A stretch of 64,000 nucleotides of DNA, from NCBI RefSeq assembly GCF_017357425.1, contig NZ_CP014571.1, forward strand, positions 682,001 to 746,000. The letters are read 5' to 3'. A program made the position numbers and the translations under genes. This DNA comes from Arthrobacter sp. D5-1 (GTDB lineage Bacteria > Actinomycetota > Actinomycetes > Actinomycetales > Micrococcaceae). Below the pieces are notes generated by a model. It was not told the DNA's origin and ran no database searches. It saw only the letters and a list, made by a program, of their open reading frames with translations. This document shows positions 35,976 through 45,424 of this stretch, one piece after another; positions within the stretch are counted from its first letter, which is position 1; each line of letters begins with the position of its first letter.

Positions 35976-36911
35976 ATGAAGCTGGAGCAGTTACGCACCT
36001 TCGAGGCGATCGCCCGAGTGGGCCATTTCACACGCGCGGCCGAGCAACTTTATCTCGCGCAACCTTCCCTCAGCAGGCAGATCGCCGCACTCGAGGCCGA
36101 TCTTGGAATGGCTCTCTTCCACCGCGGACCGTCCGGGGCGACCCTGACGAATGCGGGGGAGCTCCTCCTGCCCATCGCCCGGCGCATGCTCGGTGACGCG
36201 CAGACCGCGCGGGAGCAAATGAACGAGCTCGCAGGGTTGCGCCGGGGCCGCATTCGCCTGGGCGCCCCGCCTACGCTGTGTGTCTCACTGGTGGCCGATG
36301 TGCTGGCCTCTTTCCGAAAGGCGCACCCCGGAATTGAATTGCACATCACTGAAGGCGGTTCGCGGTTCCTTGTTGATGCCCTGAATGAAAGCGCGCTGGA
36401 TCTGGCTTTGGTGGTCACCCGCGGCGTGGACCCCACTGTGAAGGGAACTGAGCTGATTCCGTTGCTGACTGAGGAGCTGGTAGTTGTCTCCGCCGCGGGA
36501 TCGGCGGCGCACGAAGAACTCACCCTGGAAGAGTTGGCGCGCATTCCGCAGGTGGCCTTTAACCGCAGCTATGACCTGCGGGTGGCCACCGAGGCGGCAT
36601 TCTCCGCCAGCGGCTTGGAACCGGTGATCGCCGTCGAAGGCGCCGAGATGGACGCCGTGCTGCGGTTCGTGGAACGGGGACTGGGTGTTGCAGTGGTGCC
36701 GGCAATGGTAGTCATCGGCCGGCCCGGACTGCACAGTGCCCGTCTGGTCAATCCCTCACTGACAAGAACCGTCAACCTGGCCCGACGCGACGACATTGGT
36801 CCTTCGGCAGCCGCAGCAGCTATGCAGGAGTTCATCTTCAGCACAGTTGACCGGCTGGCGGCACCCGGCACCGACCTTGCACGGCTGGTCACGCCAACGG
36901 AACGTCGCTGA
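35976..36911 (+). CDS. LysR-family transcriptional regulator
   Basis: A 311-residue LysR protein. The winged helix (FTRAAEQLYLAQPSLSRQIA, about residues 18-37) leads to a type 2 periplasmic-binding-like domain. An ATG at 35970 is also possible, but TAGGCT (35964-35969) lies exactly 6 bp before 35976 and most LysR proteins start MKLEQL, so 35976 is chosen; the mRNA is then leaderless. It most likely activates the divergent flavoprotein gene. Its stop is only 6 bp from the convergent mdh gene. Confidence 0.9.
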   Translation: MKLEQLRTFEAIARVGHFTRAAEQLYLAQPSLSRQIAALEADLGMALFHRGPSGATLTNAGELLLPIARRMLGDAQTAREQMNELAGLRRGRIRLGAPPTLCVSLVADVLASFRKAHPGIELHITEGGSRFLVDALNESALDLALVVTRGVDPTVKGTELIPLLTEELVVVSAAGSAAHEELTLEELARIPQVAFNRSYDLRVATEAAFSASGLEPVIAVEGAEMDAVLRFVERGLGVAVVPAMVVIGRPGLHSARLVNPSLTRTVNLARRDDIGPSAAAAAMQEFIFSTVDRLAAPGTDLARLVTPTERR

Positions 36912-36917
36912 TGGAGA

Positions 36918-37904
36918 TCAGATCAATCCCAGTTCCGCCACGGCAGCCCGCTCCTCGGAAAGCTCGGCGGCTGTCGCATCCATCTTCCTGCGGCTGAAAT
37001 CGTTCACTTCCAGCCCTTCAACAATTTCCCAGTTCCCGCCTGAGGTAGTCACCGGGTACGAATAGATGAGACCTTCGGGCACCCCGTATGACCCATCGGA
37101 GGCAACGGCCATCGAAACCCAATCGCCCTCGGGGGTGCCGAGCAGCCAGTCGCGGGCTGCGTCGACGGTTGCCGACGCTGCCGATGCCGCGGAGGACGCA
37201 CCCCGGGCATCGATGATCGCTGCACCCCGCCTGGCAACCGTGGGGATGAATTCGTTCTCGATCCAGTCCTGGTCATTCACCACCTCAGCCGCGTTCCGCC
37301 CGGCGACTTCTGCATGAAAGATGTCCGGATACTGCGTGGCGGAATGATTGCCCCAGACGGTCATTTTGCGGATATCCCCCACCTTGGCTTGGGTCTTTTT
37401 CGCCAGCTGTCCAAGGGCGCGGTTGTGATCAAGGCGGGTCAGGGCGCTGAACCGCCCGGCGGGGATGTCCGGGGCGTTGCTCATCGCGATCAAGGCGTTG
37501 GTGTTGGCCGGGTTGCCCGTCACGCCGATGCGGACATCGTCGGCTGCGACCCGGTTCAGCGCCTTGCCTTGGGCCGTGAAAATAGCACCATTGGCACTGA
37601 GCAGGTCGCCGCGTTCCATGCCTTTGGTCCGAGGACGTGCGCCGACGAGCAAGGCAAGGTTGACGCCGTCGAAAATGTGGTCTGCGTCGTCGCCGATTTC
37701 GACCGAGTCGAGTGCGGGAAACGCGCAGTCATCGAGCTCCATCACCACACCCTCCAGTGCCTTCAACGCCGGCGTGATCTCCAGGAGCCGGAGTTGCACT
37801 GGCGTATCAGCACCGAAGAGGGCACCGCTGGCGATCCGGAAGAGGAGGCTGTAGCCGATCTGGCCGGCCGCGCCAGTCACAGCGATCTTAATGGGCGTGC
37901 TCAT
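36918..37904 (-). CDS. mdh: Malate dehydrogenase
   Basis: A 328-residue NAD-dependent enzyme converting malate and oxaloacetate in the TCA cycle. The Rossmann start [17 protein letters not shown] (about residues 9-25), the [15 protein letters not shown] mobile-loop segment near residue 90 and the catalytic [12 protein letters not shown] near residue 184 place it in the Actinobacteria-type MDH group. AAGGAG is 10 bp before the ATG. Its presence next to a dicarboxylate flavoprotein and an MHS transporter fits organic-acid use. Confidence 0.95.
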   Translation of the reverse strand: MSTPIKIAVTGAAGQIGYSLLFRIASGALFGADTPVQLRLLEITPALKALEGVVMELDDCAFPALDSVEIGDDADHIFDGVNLALLVGARPRTKGMERGDLLSANGAIFTAQGKALNRVAADDVRIGVTGNPANTNALIAMSNAPDIPAGRFSALTRLDHNRALGQLAKKTQAKVGDIRKMTVWGNHSATQYPDIFHAEVAGRNAAEVVNDQDWIENEFIPTVARRGAAIIDARGASSAASAASATVDAARDWLLGTPEGDWVSMAVASDGSYGVPEGLIYSYPVTTSGGNWEIVEGLEVNDFSRRKMDATAAELSEERAAVAELGLI

Positions 37905-38001
37905 ACTCTCGTTCTCCTTGCTGGTGGGCTTTGCAAGCTGTATGTCATGCTGCCACAGAGCTGGTCAACGACTAACTGCGAAGTCGCCGGAGAAATGCGA
38001 A

Positions 38002-38042
38002 ATCGCCGGAAAGGACCAGCGAACTGGAGCCCTTCCGGCGAT
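38002..38042 (-). terminator. Intrinsic terminator after the MHS transporter gene
   Basis: ATCGCCGGAAAGG (38002-38014) pairs with CCCTTCCGGCGAT (38030-38042) at 12 of 13 positions with a 15-base loop. It lies 20 bp after the transporter stop on the minus strand. A partial copy of the left arm (GTCGCCGGAGAAA) lies just before it at 37983. Confidence 0.75.
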
Positions 38043-38061
38043 CCCGGTGCACGGAAACCTG

Positions 38062-39453
38062 TCAGCGGGTTTCGAGGTCCTCCAGCGACTTGCCCTTCGT
38101 GTCAGAGGACATGAGGGTGGCTACGGCTGAGACGAGGCAAATCCCGAGGGTGGTCAAGCCGATGACCAGGGGGATATTCGCCGATCCCGGGGGAGCGATC
38201 GCCGTGAACAGGCTGGGGAAGAAGGACGCGATCATAAGCCCGATGTTCTGGGAGACTGCGAAGCCCGTGACCCGCATCCGCATGGGGAACTGCTCCTGGA
38301 AGAATGTGGCGAACGTGGCATTCCACATCTGGAAGAGGATGCCCTGCACAATCACCACGCAGAGGAACACCAGGGGCAGGCTGCGCTGTTCGATGGCCCA
38401 CAGGTAAACCACGGTCAGCAATCCGCCGGCAATGCCGCCCGCCACCATCAGTGTCCGCCGGCCAATCCTGTCGGACAGGGCGCCGAACAGGGGGATGGTC
38501 AGCACTGCGGCCACGTTGGCTGCCAAGGTTACCCAGAGGAACTCGCTGCTGGAGAAGCCGATGCCGTATCCCTTCTGGGTAGCGAAGGAGACACCGAAGA
38601 TGAGGGTCGCCATGCCGATCACGTTGGTGAAGGTCATGATGATGCATCGGACCAGGACCCAGGGGTGGGTGCGCAGGAGGTCCACCAGCGGGAAGCGGCG
38701 CTTGACGCTGGCGTCTTCGGAGTGGGCCAGGTAGGCGGGTGGCTCTTCAACGCGGCGCCGGATAACGTACCCGGCCACGATCACCACGGCGCTGAGCAGG
38801 AACGGCAGGCGCCAGCCCCAGGAGTGGAACTGCTCGTCGGGAAGGAGGGCGGCAAGCGGAATCAGTACCGCGGTAGCCAGGATTGAACCCACCTGCGTTC
38901 CCTGCAGGCTGAAGCTCGCGAAGAAGCCGCGTCTCGCATCAGGAGAGTGCTCCACGATCATCGCGCTGGCGCCGCCGAGTTCACCTGCAACGGCGAATCC
39001 TTGGATCAGGCGGAGGATCACCAGCAGAACTGGCGCAAGGAGGCCAACTTGCCCATACGTCGGCAGCAGCCCGACGGCAAAAGTAGCGAAGCCCATGAGC
39101 AGCATCGCGAAAACGAGCACCTTCTTGCGTCCGTGCCGGTCACCATAGGCTCCCAGGATCACGGCACCGAGTGGGCGGGAAACGTACCCCACCGCGTAGG
39201 TCGCCAACGAGGCGATGATGCCAACCGTGGGATTTTCGGTGGGGAAGAAGATGGTGGGAAACAGCAGCGTGGCCGCCAGCGAATACAGTGCGAAGTCGTA
39301 ATACTCCAGCGCGCTTCCGATCCAACCGCTCATTGCGGCTTTCTTCGGATCCTTCTGGCCGGTGGTTCGTTCGGGCCCGGCAGGGTGCTCGGGGGAGGGG
39401 GCGGGATCCCTCCGGTGCGTGACTGTCACGTCGCTGTACTCCTCTGGCGTCAT
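38062..39453 (-). CDS. MFS transporter, metabolite:proton symporter (MHS) type
   Basis: A 463-residue importer with 12 membrane helices. Motif GAYGDRHGRKKVL near residue 98, the preceding GWIGSALEYYDFALYS (about residues 44-59) and ELGGASAMIVEHSP near residue 157 are the MHS/KgtP-ShiA signature, and members carry dicarboxylates, citrate, shikimate or betaines. TTG 39459 also fits, but ATG 39453 is preferred; no clear ribosome site is seen. A TGAATCGATTCA palindrome lies 73 bp upstream. Probably supplies an organic acid to the neighbouring dehydrogenases. Confidence 0.9.
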   Translation of the reverse strand: MTPEEYSDVTVTHRRDPAPSPEHPAGPERTTGQKDPKKAAMSGWIGSALEYYDFALYSLAATLLFPTIFFPTENPTVGIIASLATYAVGYVSRPLGAVILGAYGDRHGRKKVLVFAMLLMGFATFAVGLLPTYGQVGLLAPVLLVILRLIQGFAVAGELGGASAMIVEHSPDARRGFFASFSLQGTQVGSILATAVLIPLAALLPDEQFHSWGWRLPFLLSAVVIVAGYVIRRRVEEPPAYLAHSEDASVKRRFPLVDLLRTHPWVLVRCIIMTFTNVIGMATLIFGVSFATQKGYGIGFSSSEFLWVTLAANVAAVLTIPLFGALSDRIGRRTLMVAGGIAGGLLTVVYLWAIEQRSLPLVFLCVVIVQGILFQMWNATFATFFQEQFPMRMRVTGFAVSQNIGLMIASFFPSLFTAIAPPGSANIPLVIGLTTLGICLVSAVATLMSSDTKGKSLEDLETR

Positions 39454-39525
39454 TGGCAAGGAACAAGAACTCTTCCCATCCAGGACTGAACAAAGTGGTC
39501 ATTCAGCGTGAGGAAGGTTACATCT

Positions 39526-39537
39526 TGAATCGATTCA
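39526..39537. promoter_or_regulatory. Palindrome upstream of the MHS transporter
   Basis: TGAATCGATTCA is a perfect 12-bp palindrome with a central CG, the layout of many LacI-family operators. It is 73 bp before the transporter start and 90 bp from the IS30 element. The regulator is not evident nearby. Confidence 0.45.
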
Positions 39538-39572
39538 TAAATCATAGGACGTGACGTGCGCTACGTCAACGC

Positions 39573-39590
39573 ACGACGACGGCAGGCCAC
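39573..39590. terminator. Left half of a terminator split by the IS30 element
   Basis: ACGACGACGGCAGGCCAC at 39573-39590 is complementary at 16 of 18 positions to GTGACCTGCCGCCGTCGT at 41279-41296, on the far side of the insertion sequence. Joined, they give the same ACGACGGCGG-type hairpin seen after fbaA, the iron-binding protein and purA. It would have ended transcription of the minus-strand hydrolase gene at 41335. Confidence 0.75.
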
Positions 39591-39620
39591 GGTGGGTTCG
39601 ATTGGAACGGCCGGTTCTAG

Positions 39621-39663
39621 CGGTCGTTGCAACACCCAGAATTTTTGGGAGTTGCAACGACCG
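39621..39663 (+). repeat. Hairpin at the left end of the IS30 element
   Basis: CGGTCGTTGCAAC (39621-39633) is perfectly complementary to 39651-39663, and an inner CCCA/TGGG extends the stem. The GGGAG ribosome-like site (39647-39651) and the GTG start of the transposase lie at its 3' side. In RNA read from outside, the fold would hide them. Confidence 0.75.
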
Positions 39664-41237
39664 TGTCGTCTTTAAAGAAGGTACCGGTAAACCGGCGGAT
39701 GTACGCGCCTGAGCTAAGGACTCAGTTCTTTCAAGCCCTTGATCGTCTTGGCAGCGTCACTGCCGCAGCTTCGGAACTTGGACTGAATCGGGTGACTTGT
39801 TACCAGTGGTGCCGGAAGGCCGGCGTCCGGAACGAGAAGGTCGTCAGGACGCAGTACGCGCCAGAGCAGAAGGAAGAGTTCTTCACGGTCCTCCGGCGCG
39901 TGGAGAGCGTGACTCTGGCCGCTGCCGAACTTGGTTTGAACGTCAATACCTGCCACCGCTGGGCCTCGGAAGCGGGAATTGCCAGCAAAGCCCCAGGATC
40001 CGACCGGCGGGAAAAATTCCTCCGGCTGCGGAAGGTCGGAATGAGCCGAAGCGAAGCCATCACCGCCGTAGGTGTCAATCCTAAGACCGCCCGGGAGTGG
40101 GAACGCGGGATCAGGAAGTCTGGTGGGCGACGCATTTATCCGGATGGCCGGGTGGTCGATTACAAACGTGGTGTGACCACTAAGACCTCTTCCACCGGCA
40201 CACCAGGAGTGGTGCCGGTGGAAGTATCAGCGTTAGAGAAACCTATTGACCCGCGATACCTCAATGTTCAGGAACGGGAATTGATCCGGGATCTGCAGGC
40301 AGCTGGCTCCTCGGTGAGGGCGATCGCCCGCACCATCGGCAGATCGCCTTCAACAGTCAGCCGGGAGCTGGCACGAAATACCGACCCCCTCCTGGGCTAC
40401 TTGCCCCACGGAGCGCATCGCAAGGCAGCTACCCGGCGGAGGCGGCCCAAGTCCGCCAAACTGGCCATCGAGTCGGGCCTGCGCAACTACGTGAAAGACA
40501 AGTTGCTCCTACGCTGGTCTCCAGAGCAGATCAGCCACACCCTGGTCGAAGAATTCCCCGACAGACCGGAGATGCGCGTGAGCACCGAGACCATTTATCA
40601 GGCCCTCTACCTCCAGGCACGGGGCGGACTCAAACGCGAGGTCCAGGCAGCGCTACGCACCGGCCGGACCCGCCGGAAACCCCACCGCACGGACGAGCAG
40701 CGCACCCCCAGATTCGTCGACCCGATGATCATGATTTCCGAACGACCACCCGAGATCGAGGACCGCGCGGTGCCCGGCCATTGGGAGGGCGACCTCATCA
40801 CCGGGGCCCTGAACCAGTCCGCGATCGCGACCTTAGTCGAGCGCACCACCCGATACGTGATGCTCGTCCACCTCCCGGGCGACCACACCGCCGAAACTGT
40901 CCGCGACGGCCTCATCAAAACAATGGCGACATTGCCGGCACACCTGCGAGGCTCCCTGACCTGGGACCAAGGCGCCGAAATGGCAGCCCACAAATCCTTC
41001 ACCCTCGCCACCGACATGCAGGTCTATTTTTGCGACCCCGCCAGCCCCTGGCAACGCGGCTCAAACGAAAACACCAACGGCCTGCTACGCCAATACTTCC
41101 CCAAAGGCACCGACCTATCCGCCTACGGACCCGAAGACCTCGAACACGTCGCCCAGGAACTCAACGGCCGCCCACGCAAAACGCTCGGCTGGAAAACCCC
41201 AGCCGAGCGCCTACGTGATTTACTACTAACCACCTAA
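39663..41237 (+). CDS. IS30-family transposase
   Basis: A 524-residue DDE transposase, longer than typical IS30 enzymes (about 330-400) because of an N-terminal extension. The N-terminus holds two related HTH units starting MYAPELRTQFF and YAPEQKEEFF; a third IS30-type HTH (VRAIARTIGRSPSTVSREL) is near residue 215. The DDE core is complete: Asp in HWEGDLITG, Asp in TWDQGAEMAAH and Glu in RGSNENTNGLLRQYFPKGTDL. The start could be TTG 39627, GTG 39663 or ATG 39699; GTG is chosen because GGAG lies about 11 bp before it and both HTH units are kept. Appears intact. Confidence 0.92.
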   Translation: MSSLKKVPVNRRMYAPELRTQFFQALDRLGSVTAAASELGLNRVTCYQWCRKAGVRNEKVVRTQYAPEQKEEFFTVLRRVESVTLAAAELGLNVNTCHRWASEAGIASKAPGSDRREKFLRLRKVGMSRSEAITAVGVNPKTAREWERGIRKSGGRRIYPDGRVVDYKRGVTTKTSSTGTPGVVPVEVSALEKPIDPRYLNVQERELIRDLQAAGSSVRAIARTIGRSPSTVSRELARNTDPLLGYLPHGAHRKAATRRRRPKSAKLAIESGLRNYVKDKLLLRWSPEQISHTLVEEFPDRPEMRVSTETIYQALYLQARGGLKREVQAALRTGRTRRKPHRTDEQRTPRFVDPMIMISERPPEIEDRAVPGHWEGDLITGALNQSAIATLVERTTRYVMLVHLPGDHTAETVRDGLIKTMATLPAHLRGSLTWDQGAEMAAHKSFTLATDMQVYFCDPASPWQRGSNENTNGLLRQYFPKGTDLSAYGPEDLEHVAQELNGRPRKTLGWKTPAERLRDLLLTT

Positions 41238-41334
41238 CCAACAGGTGTTGCAACGACTCCTAGAAACCGCCAACCAAGGTGACCTGCCGCCGTCGTAACG
41301 GTTTTAGTTGTGCGTGGTAAGGGGTCGGAGGTGG

Positions 41335-42837
<1,503 letters not shown>

Positions 42838-42942
42838 GGTCTGGCCGGATCTTGCCGGCTGGAGGGGCGGGATAGCAGAACGGCGCTGCCGGGACTAGGC
42901 TTCTGGGATGCGCCGAACGGCGCATCAGGAAGAAGACCATCC

Positions 42943-44244
42943 GTGTTTGAAGTCCCCAGCATCCTGTTCCTTTCGGCAGGCGTTGCGGTGTTGGCCGCTG
43001 CTGTCTTGCCAAAGTTGTTGCGACGCATGCCGCTGTCCATGCCCATGGTCTTTCTTGGCAGCGGCATCCTCGCCTTCACCTTGCTTCCCGAGCTGCCGGA
43101 CCCGGATCCCGTTCAGTATGGCGAGTTCACCACGCACCTGACCGAGATCTGCGTCATCATCTCCCTTATGGGGGCCGGTTTGGCGTTGGACCGGCCATTC
43201 CGTTGGCGTGGATGGTCCACCACGTGGCGCTTGCTCGGCATCGTCATGCCTTTGTGCATCCTTGTGATGACGCTCCTGGGGCTGTGGGTGCTGGGCTTGG
43301 GGCTCGCCGCAGCCATCCTCGTGGCAGCCGCGATCGCACCCACGGACCCTGTGCTGGCGTCGGAAGTGCAGGTTGGCAGGCCCGCGGACAGCGAGGAGGA
43401 CCCGGACGAAGACGAGGTTCGTTTCGCCTTGACCTCCGAGGCGGGTTTGAATGACGGGCTTGCCTTCCCCTTCGTTTATCTCGCCATCCTTATCAGCCTC
43501 GTGGGGGCCTCCCCGGCCGGTTGGCTGGGGGAGTGGGTTGCTGTGGACGTTCTATGGCGAACTGTTGCCGGTGTGCTCATTGGGTACGGTACGGGCAAGT
43601 TGCTGAGCTTGGTCTTTTTCGCAGCCAAACGCAAGAGTTTTCGTTTGTCCGAGCATTCCGAAGGATTTGTGGCCCTGGCGGCGACGTTCCTGGCCTACGG
43701 TGCAACGGAGATGGTGTCCGGCTATGGGTTCGTTGCAGTTTTCATTTGCGCCTTGACCATTCGATCCGCCGAACGCAACCACGCGTACCACCAAGTGCTG
43801 CACAGCTATGTGGAGCAGTTGGAACGCCTCATGACAGTAGTGATCCTGGTCCTCCTTGGGGGCGCCATAGCCCGCGGCTTATTGGAGGGGATCGGCTGGG
43901 CGGAGCTGTTGGTCGCCCTGGCGTTCCTTCTGGTTGTCCGCCCCGTGGTCGGATGGATCGGGCTCATGCGCGGAAAGACCGGTCCCCGCGAACGCCTGGC
44001 TATTTCCTACTTCGGAATTCGCGGGATCGGCTCCCTGTTCTACGTTGCCTTCGCGCTGAGCCACGGAAACTTCGGGACAGAGGCCCGCGAATTGTGGGCC
44101 ATGGTCGGTTTGGTAGTGGCTTTGTCGATCGTGGTACACGGCGCCACCACTGCGCCCTTGATGAATCGACTGGACCGTTTGCGCGTTGCCGAAGCGCGCA
44201 AACAACATGGCGACGAAGGCCGCGCACCAACCACTGCTGTCTAG
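42943..44244 (+). CDS. Cation/proton antiporter (CPA1-like)
   Basis: A 433-residue membrane protein with about 12-13 helices of the Na+/H+ exchanger domain. The ion-binding Asn-Asp pair lies in TSEAGLNDGLAFP near residue 170, and AAIAPTDPVLASEVQVG with its TDP unwound helix is near residue 130; both are CPA1 hallmarks. It should exchange Na+ or K+ for protons at the cell membrane. The GTG start has AGGAAGAAG 3 bp upstream. Monocistronic; the next gene starts 37 bp after its stop. Confidence 0.9.
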   Translation: MFEVPSILFLSAGVAVLAAAVLPKLLRRMPLSMPMVFLGSGILAFTLLPELPDPDPVQYGEFTTHLTEICVIISLMGAGLALDRPFRWRGWSTTWRLLGIVMPLCILVMTLLGLWVLGLGLAAAILVAAAIAPTDPVLASEVQVGRPADSEEDPDEDEVRFALTSEAGLNDGLAFPFVYLAILISLVGASPAGWLGEWVAVDVLWRTVAGVLIGYGTGKLLSLVFFAAKRKSFRLSEHSEGFVALAATFLAYGATEMVSGYGFVAVFICALTIRSAERNHAYHQVLHSYVEQLERLMTVVILVLLGGAIARGLLEGIGWAELLVALAFLLVVRPVVGWIGLMRGKTGPRERLAISYFGIRGIGSLFYVAFALSHGNFGTEARELWAMVGLVVALSIVVHGATTAPLMNRLDRLRVAEARKQHGDEGRAPTTAV

Positions 44245-44281
44245 GCATGAAACTCGTCGGCAGCCGTGGAAGACTGGACGC

Positions 44282-45421
44282 ATGTCTCCCCGTCCCATGA
44301 AACCGCGACCCCAATCCCATGCCGTTGATAGTCAAGGCAAACCGCAGAGCAGCGGGCGGCGCCACCTCGCGCTGAGGCTCGACGACGCGTGGCTTGGTTT
44401 TCAGACACGTCTTGCCATTCGGCGTGGCCGGGTGGAGACCGTGATCCCGTACACCGGCTATGGCTCCACATCCTGGGTTCGGGTGTTGGCGCGCGTAGTC
44501 CGCAGTGATCCCAGGGATGCGGCAGGCCACGCCAAACCGCTGCAGGAAAGCATGCGTGGTTGGCGCAACTTCACGAGTGCGCCCGTGGCAAACGCAGCCG
44601 TGCAGGTGACGATTGCAGGGACCGTTCACGAGGTGGTCGCCGACCGTGGAGGTGTGGTGGACGCGCGGATTCCTGTCGTTCTTGACGCCGGCTGGCACAC
44701 CATCACCCTCCGGTCCGGGGAATCGCGGATCGTGGAGGCTCCCGTGGAGATCGTCGCGGACGATGCCGACTTTGGAGTGGTGTCCGACATTGATGACACA
44801 GTGATGGTGACCGCCCTGCCGCGTCCCTTCCTGGCCGCTTGGAATACGTTCGTCCTTAACGAGCACGCCAGGACCCCGACGCCAGGAATGGCCGTGTTGT
44901 ACGAACGGATCGCCCGGACGGCGCCGTCTGCGCCGGTGCTGTATTTGTCTACCGGAGCTTGGAACGTCGCTCCGACGCTGTCGCGGTTCCTCTCCCGTAA
45001 TTTGTATCCCGCGGGTCCTAAGCTGCTGACTGACTGGGGCCCCACTCCTGACCGCTGGTTCCGCAGCGGCCAGGAGCACAAGAGGAACTCCCTTGAGCGA
45101 CTCGCGGAAGAGTTCCCCCACATCAAGTGGTTGTTGGTGGGCGACGACGGACAACATGACGAAGCCATTTACTCGGAGTTTGCCCAGCGTCATCCTGAGA
45201 ACGTCAAGGCCATCGCCATCCGACAACTCTCTGCCGGTGAAGCGGTGCTTGCGGGTGGTCGTTCAAAGTCCGGCGGCCAGCCGACACCCGGCGTGCCGTG
45301 GATTTATGCTCCGGATGGCGCAGGAATGTCGGCCCAGCTTGAGGAGTTGGGCGTTATCCGCAGTGAGGTCCGTTCGGCCGATGACCCTGAGGAAGGCGAA
45401 GTGGGCACGGCATCGCAGTGA
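44282..45421 (+). CDS. App1-type phosphatidate-phosphatase-like protein (DUF2183)
   Basis: A 379-residue soluble protein. A beta-rich N-terminal half (YTGYGSTSWVRVLARVV near residue 62) is followed by a HAD-like half with the DxDxT motif VVSDIDDTVM near residue 170, LSTGAWNV near residue 222 and GDDGQHD near residue 288, which define the App1/DUF2183 family. Yeast App1 hydrolyses phosphatidic acid; in bacteria the substrate is not established. AAGACT stands 6 bp before the ATG, an acceptable leaderless promoter. An upstream in-frame ATG overlaps the antiporter gene and is rejected. Confidence 0.85.
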   Translation: MSPRPMKPRPQSHAVDSQGKPQSSGRRHLALRLDDAWLGFQTRLAIRRGRVETVIPYTGYGSTSWVRVLARVVRSDPRDAAGHAKPLQESMRGWRNFTSAPVANAAVQVTIAGTVHEVVADRGGVVDARIPVVLDAGWHTITLRSGESRIVEAPVEIVADDADFGVVSDIDDTVMVTALPRPFLAAWNTFVLNEHARTPTPGMAVLYERIARTAPSAPVLYLSTGAWNVAPTLSRFLSRNLYPAGPKLLTDWGPTPDRWFRSGQEHKRNSLERLAEEFPHIKWLLVGDDGQHDEAIYSEFAQRHPENVKAIAIRQLSAGEAVLAGGRSKSGGQPTPGVPWIYAPDGAGMSAQLEELGVIRSEVRSADDPEEGEVGTASQ

Positions 45422-45424
45422 TGA

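Larger units (their letters stand above)
39617..41263 (+). mobile_element. IS30-family insertion sequence
   Basis: Terminal inverted repeats CTAGCGGTCGTTGCAACACC (39617-39636) and the complement of 41244-41263 agree at 18 of 20 positions, and the match extends two bases outwards on each side, so the exact ends are uncertain by a few bases. The element carries one intact transposase gene. No clear short target duplication could be read. It sits inside a former terminator hairpin, between a transporter gene and a hydrolase gene. Confidence 0.88.

Noticed and set aside
39613..41268. Exact target-site duplication of the IS30 element
   Set aside because: The bases outside the inverted repeats (GGTT left, AAACC right) are complementary, not repeated, so ends and duplication cannot be fixed by eye.
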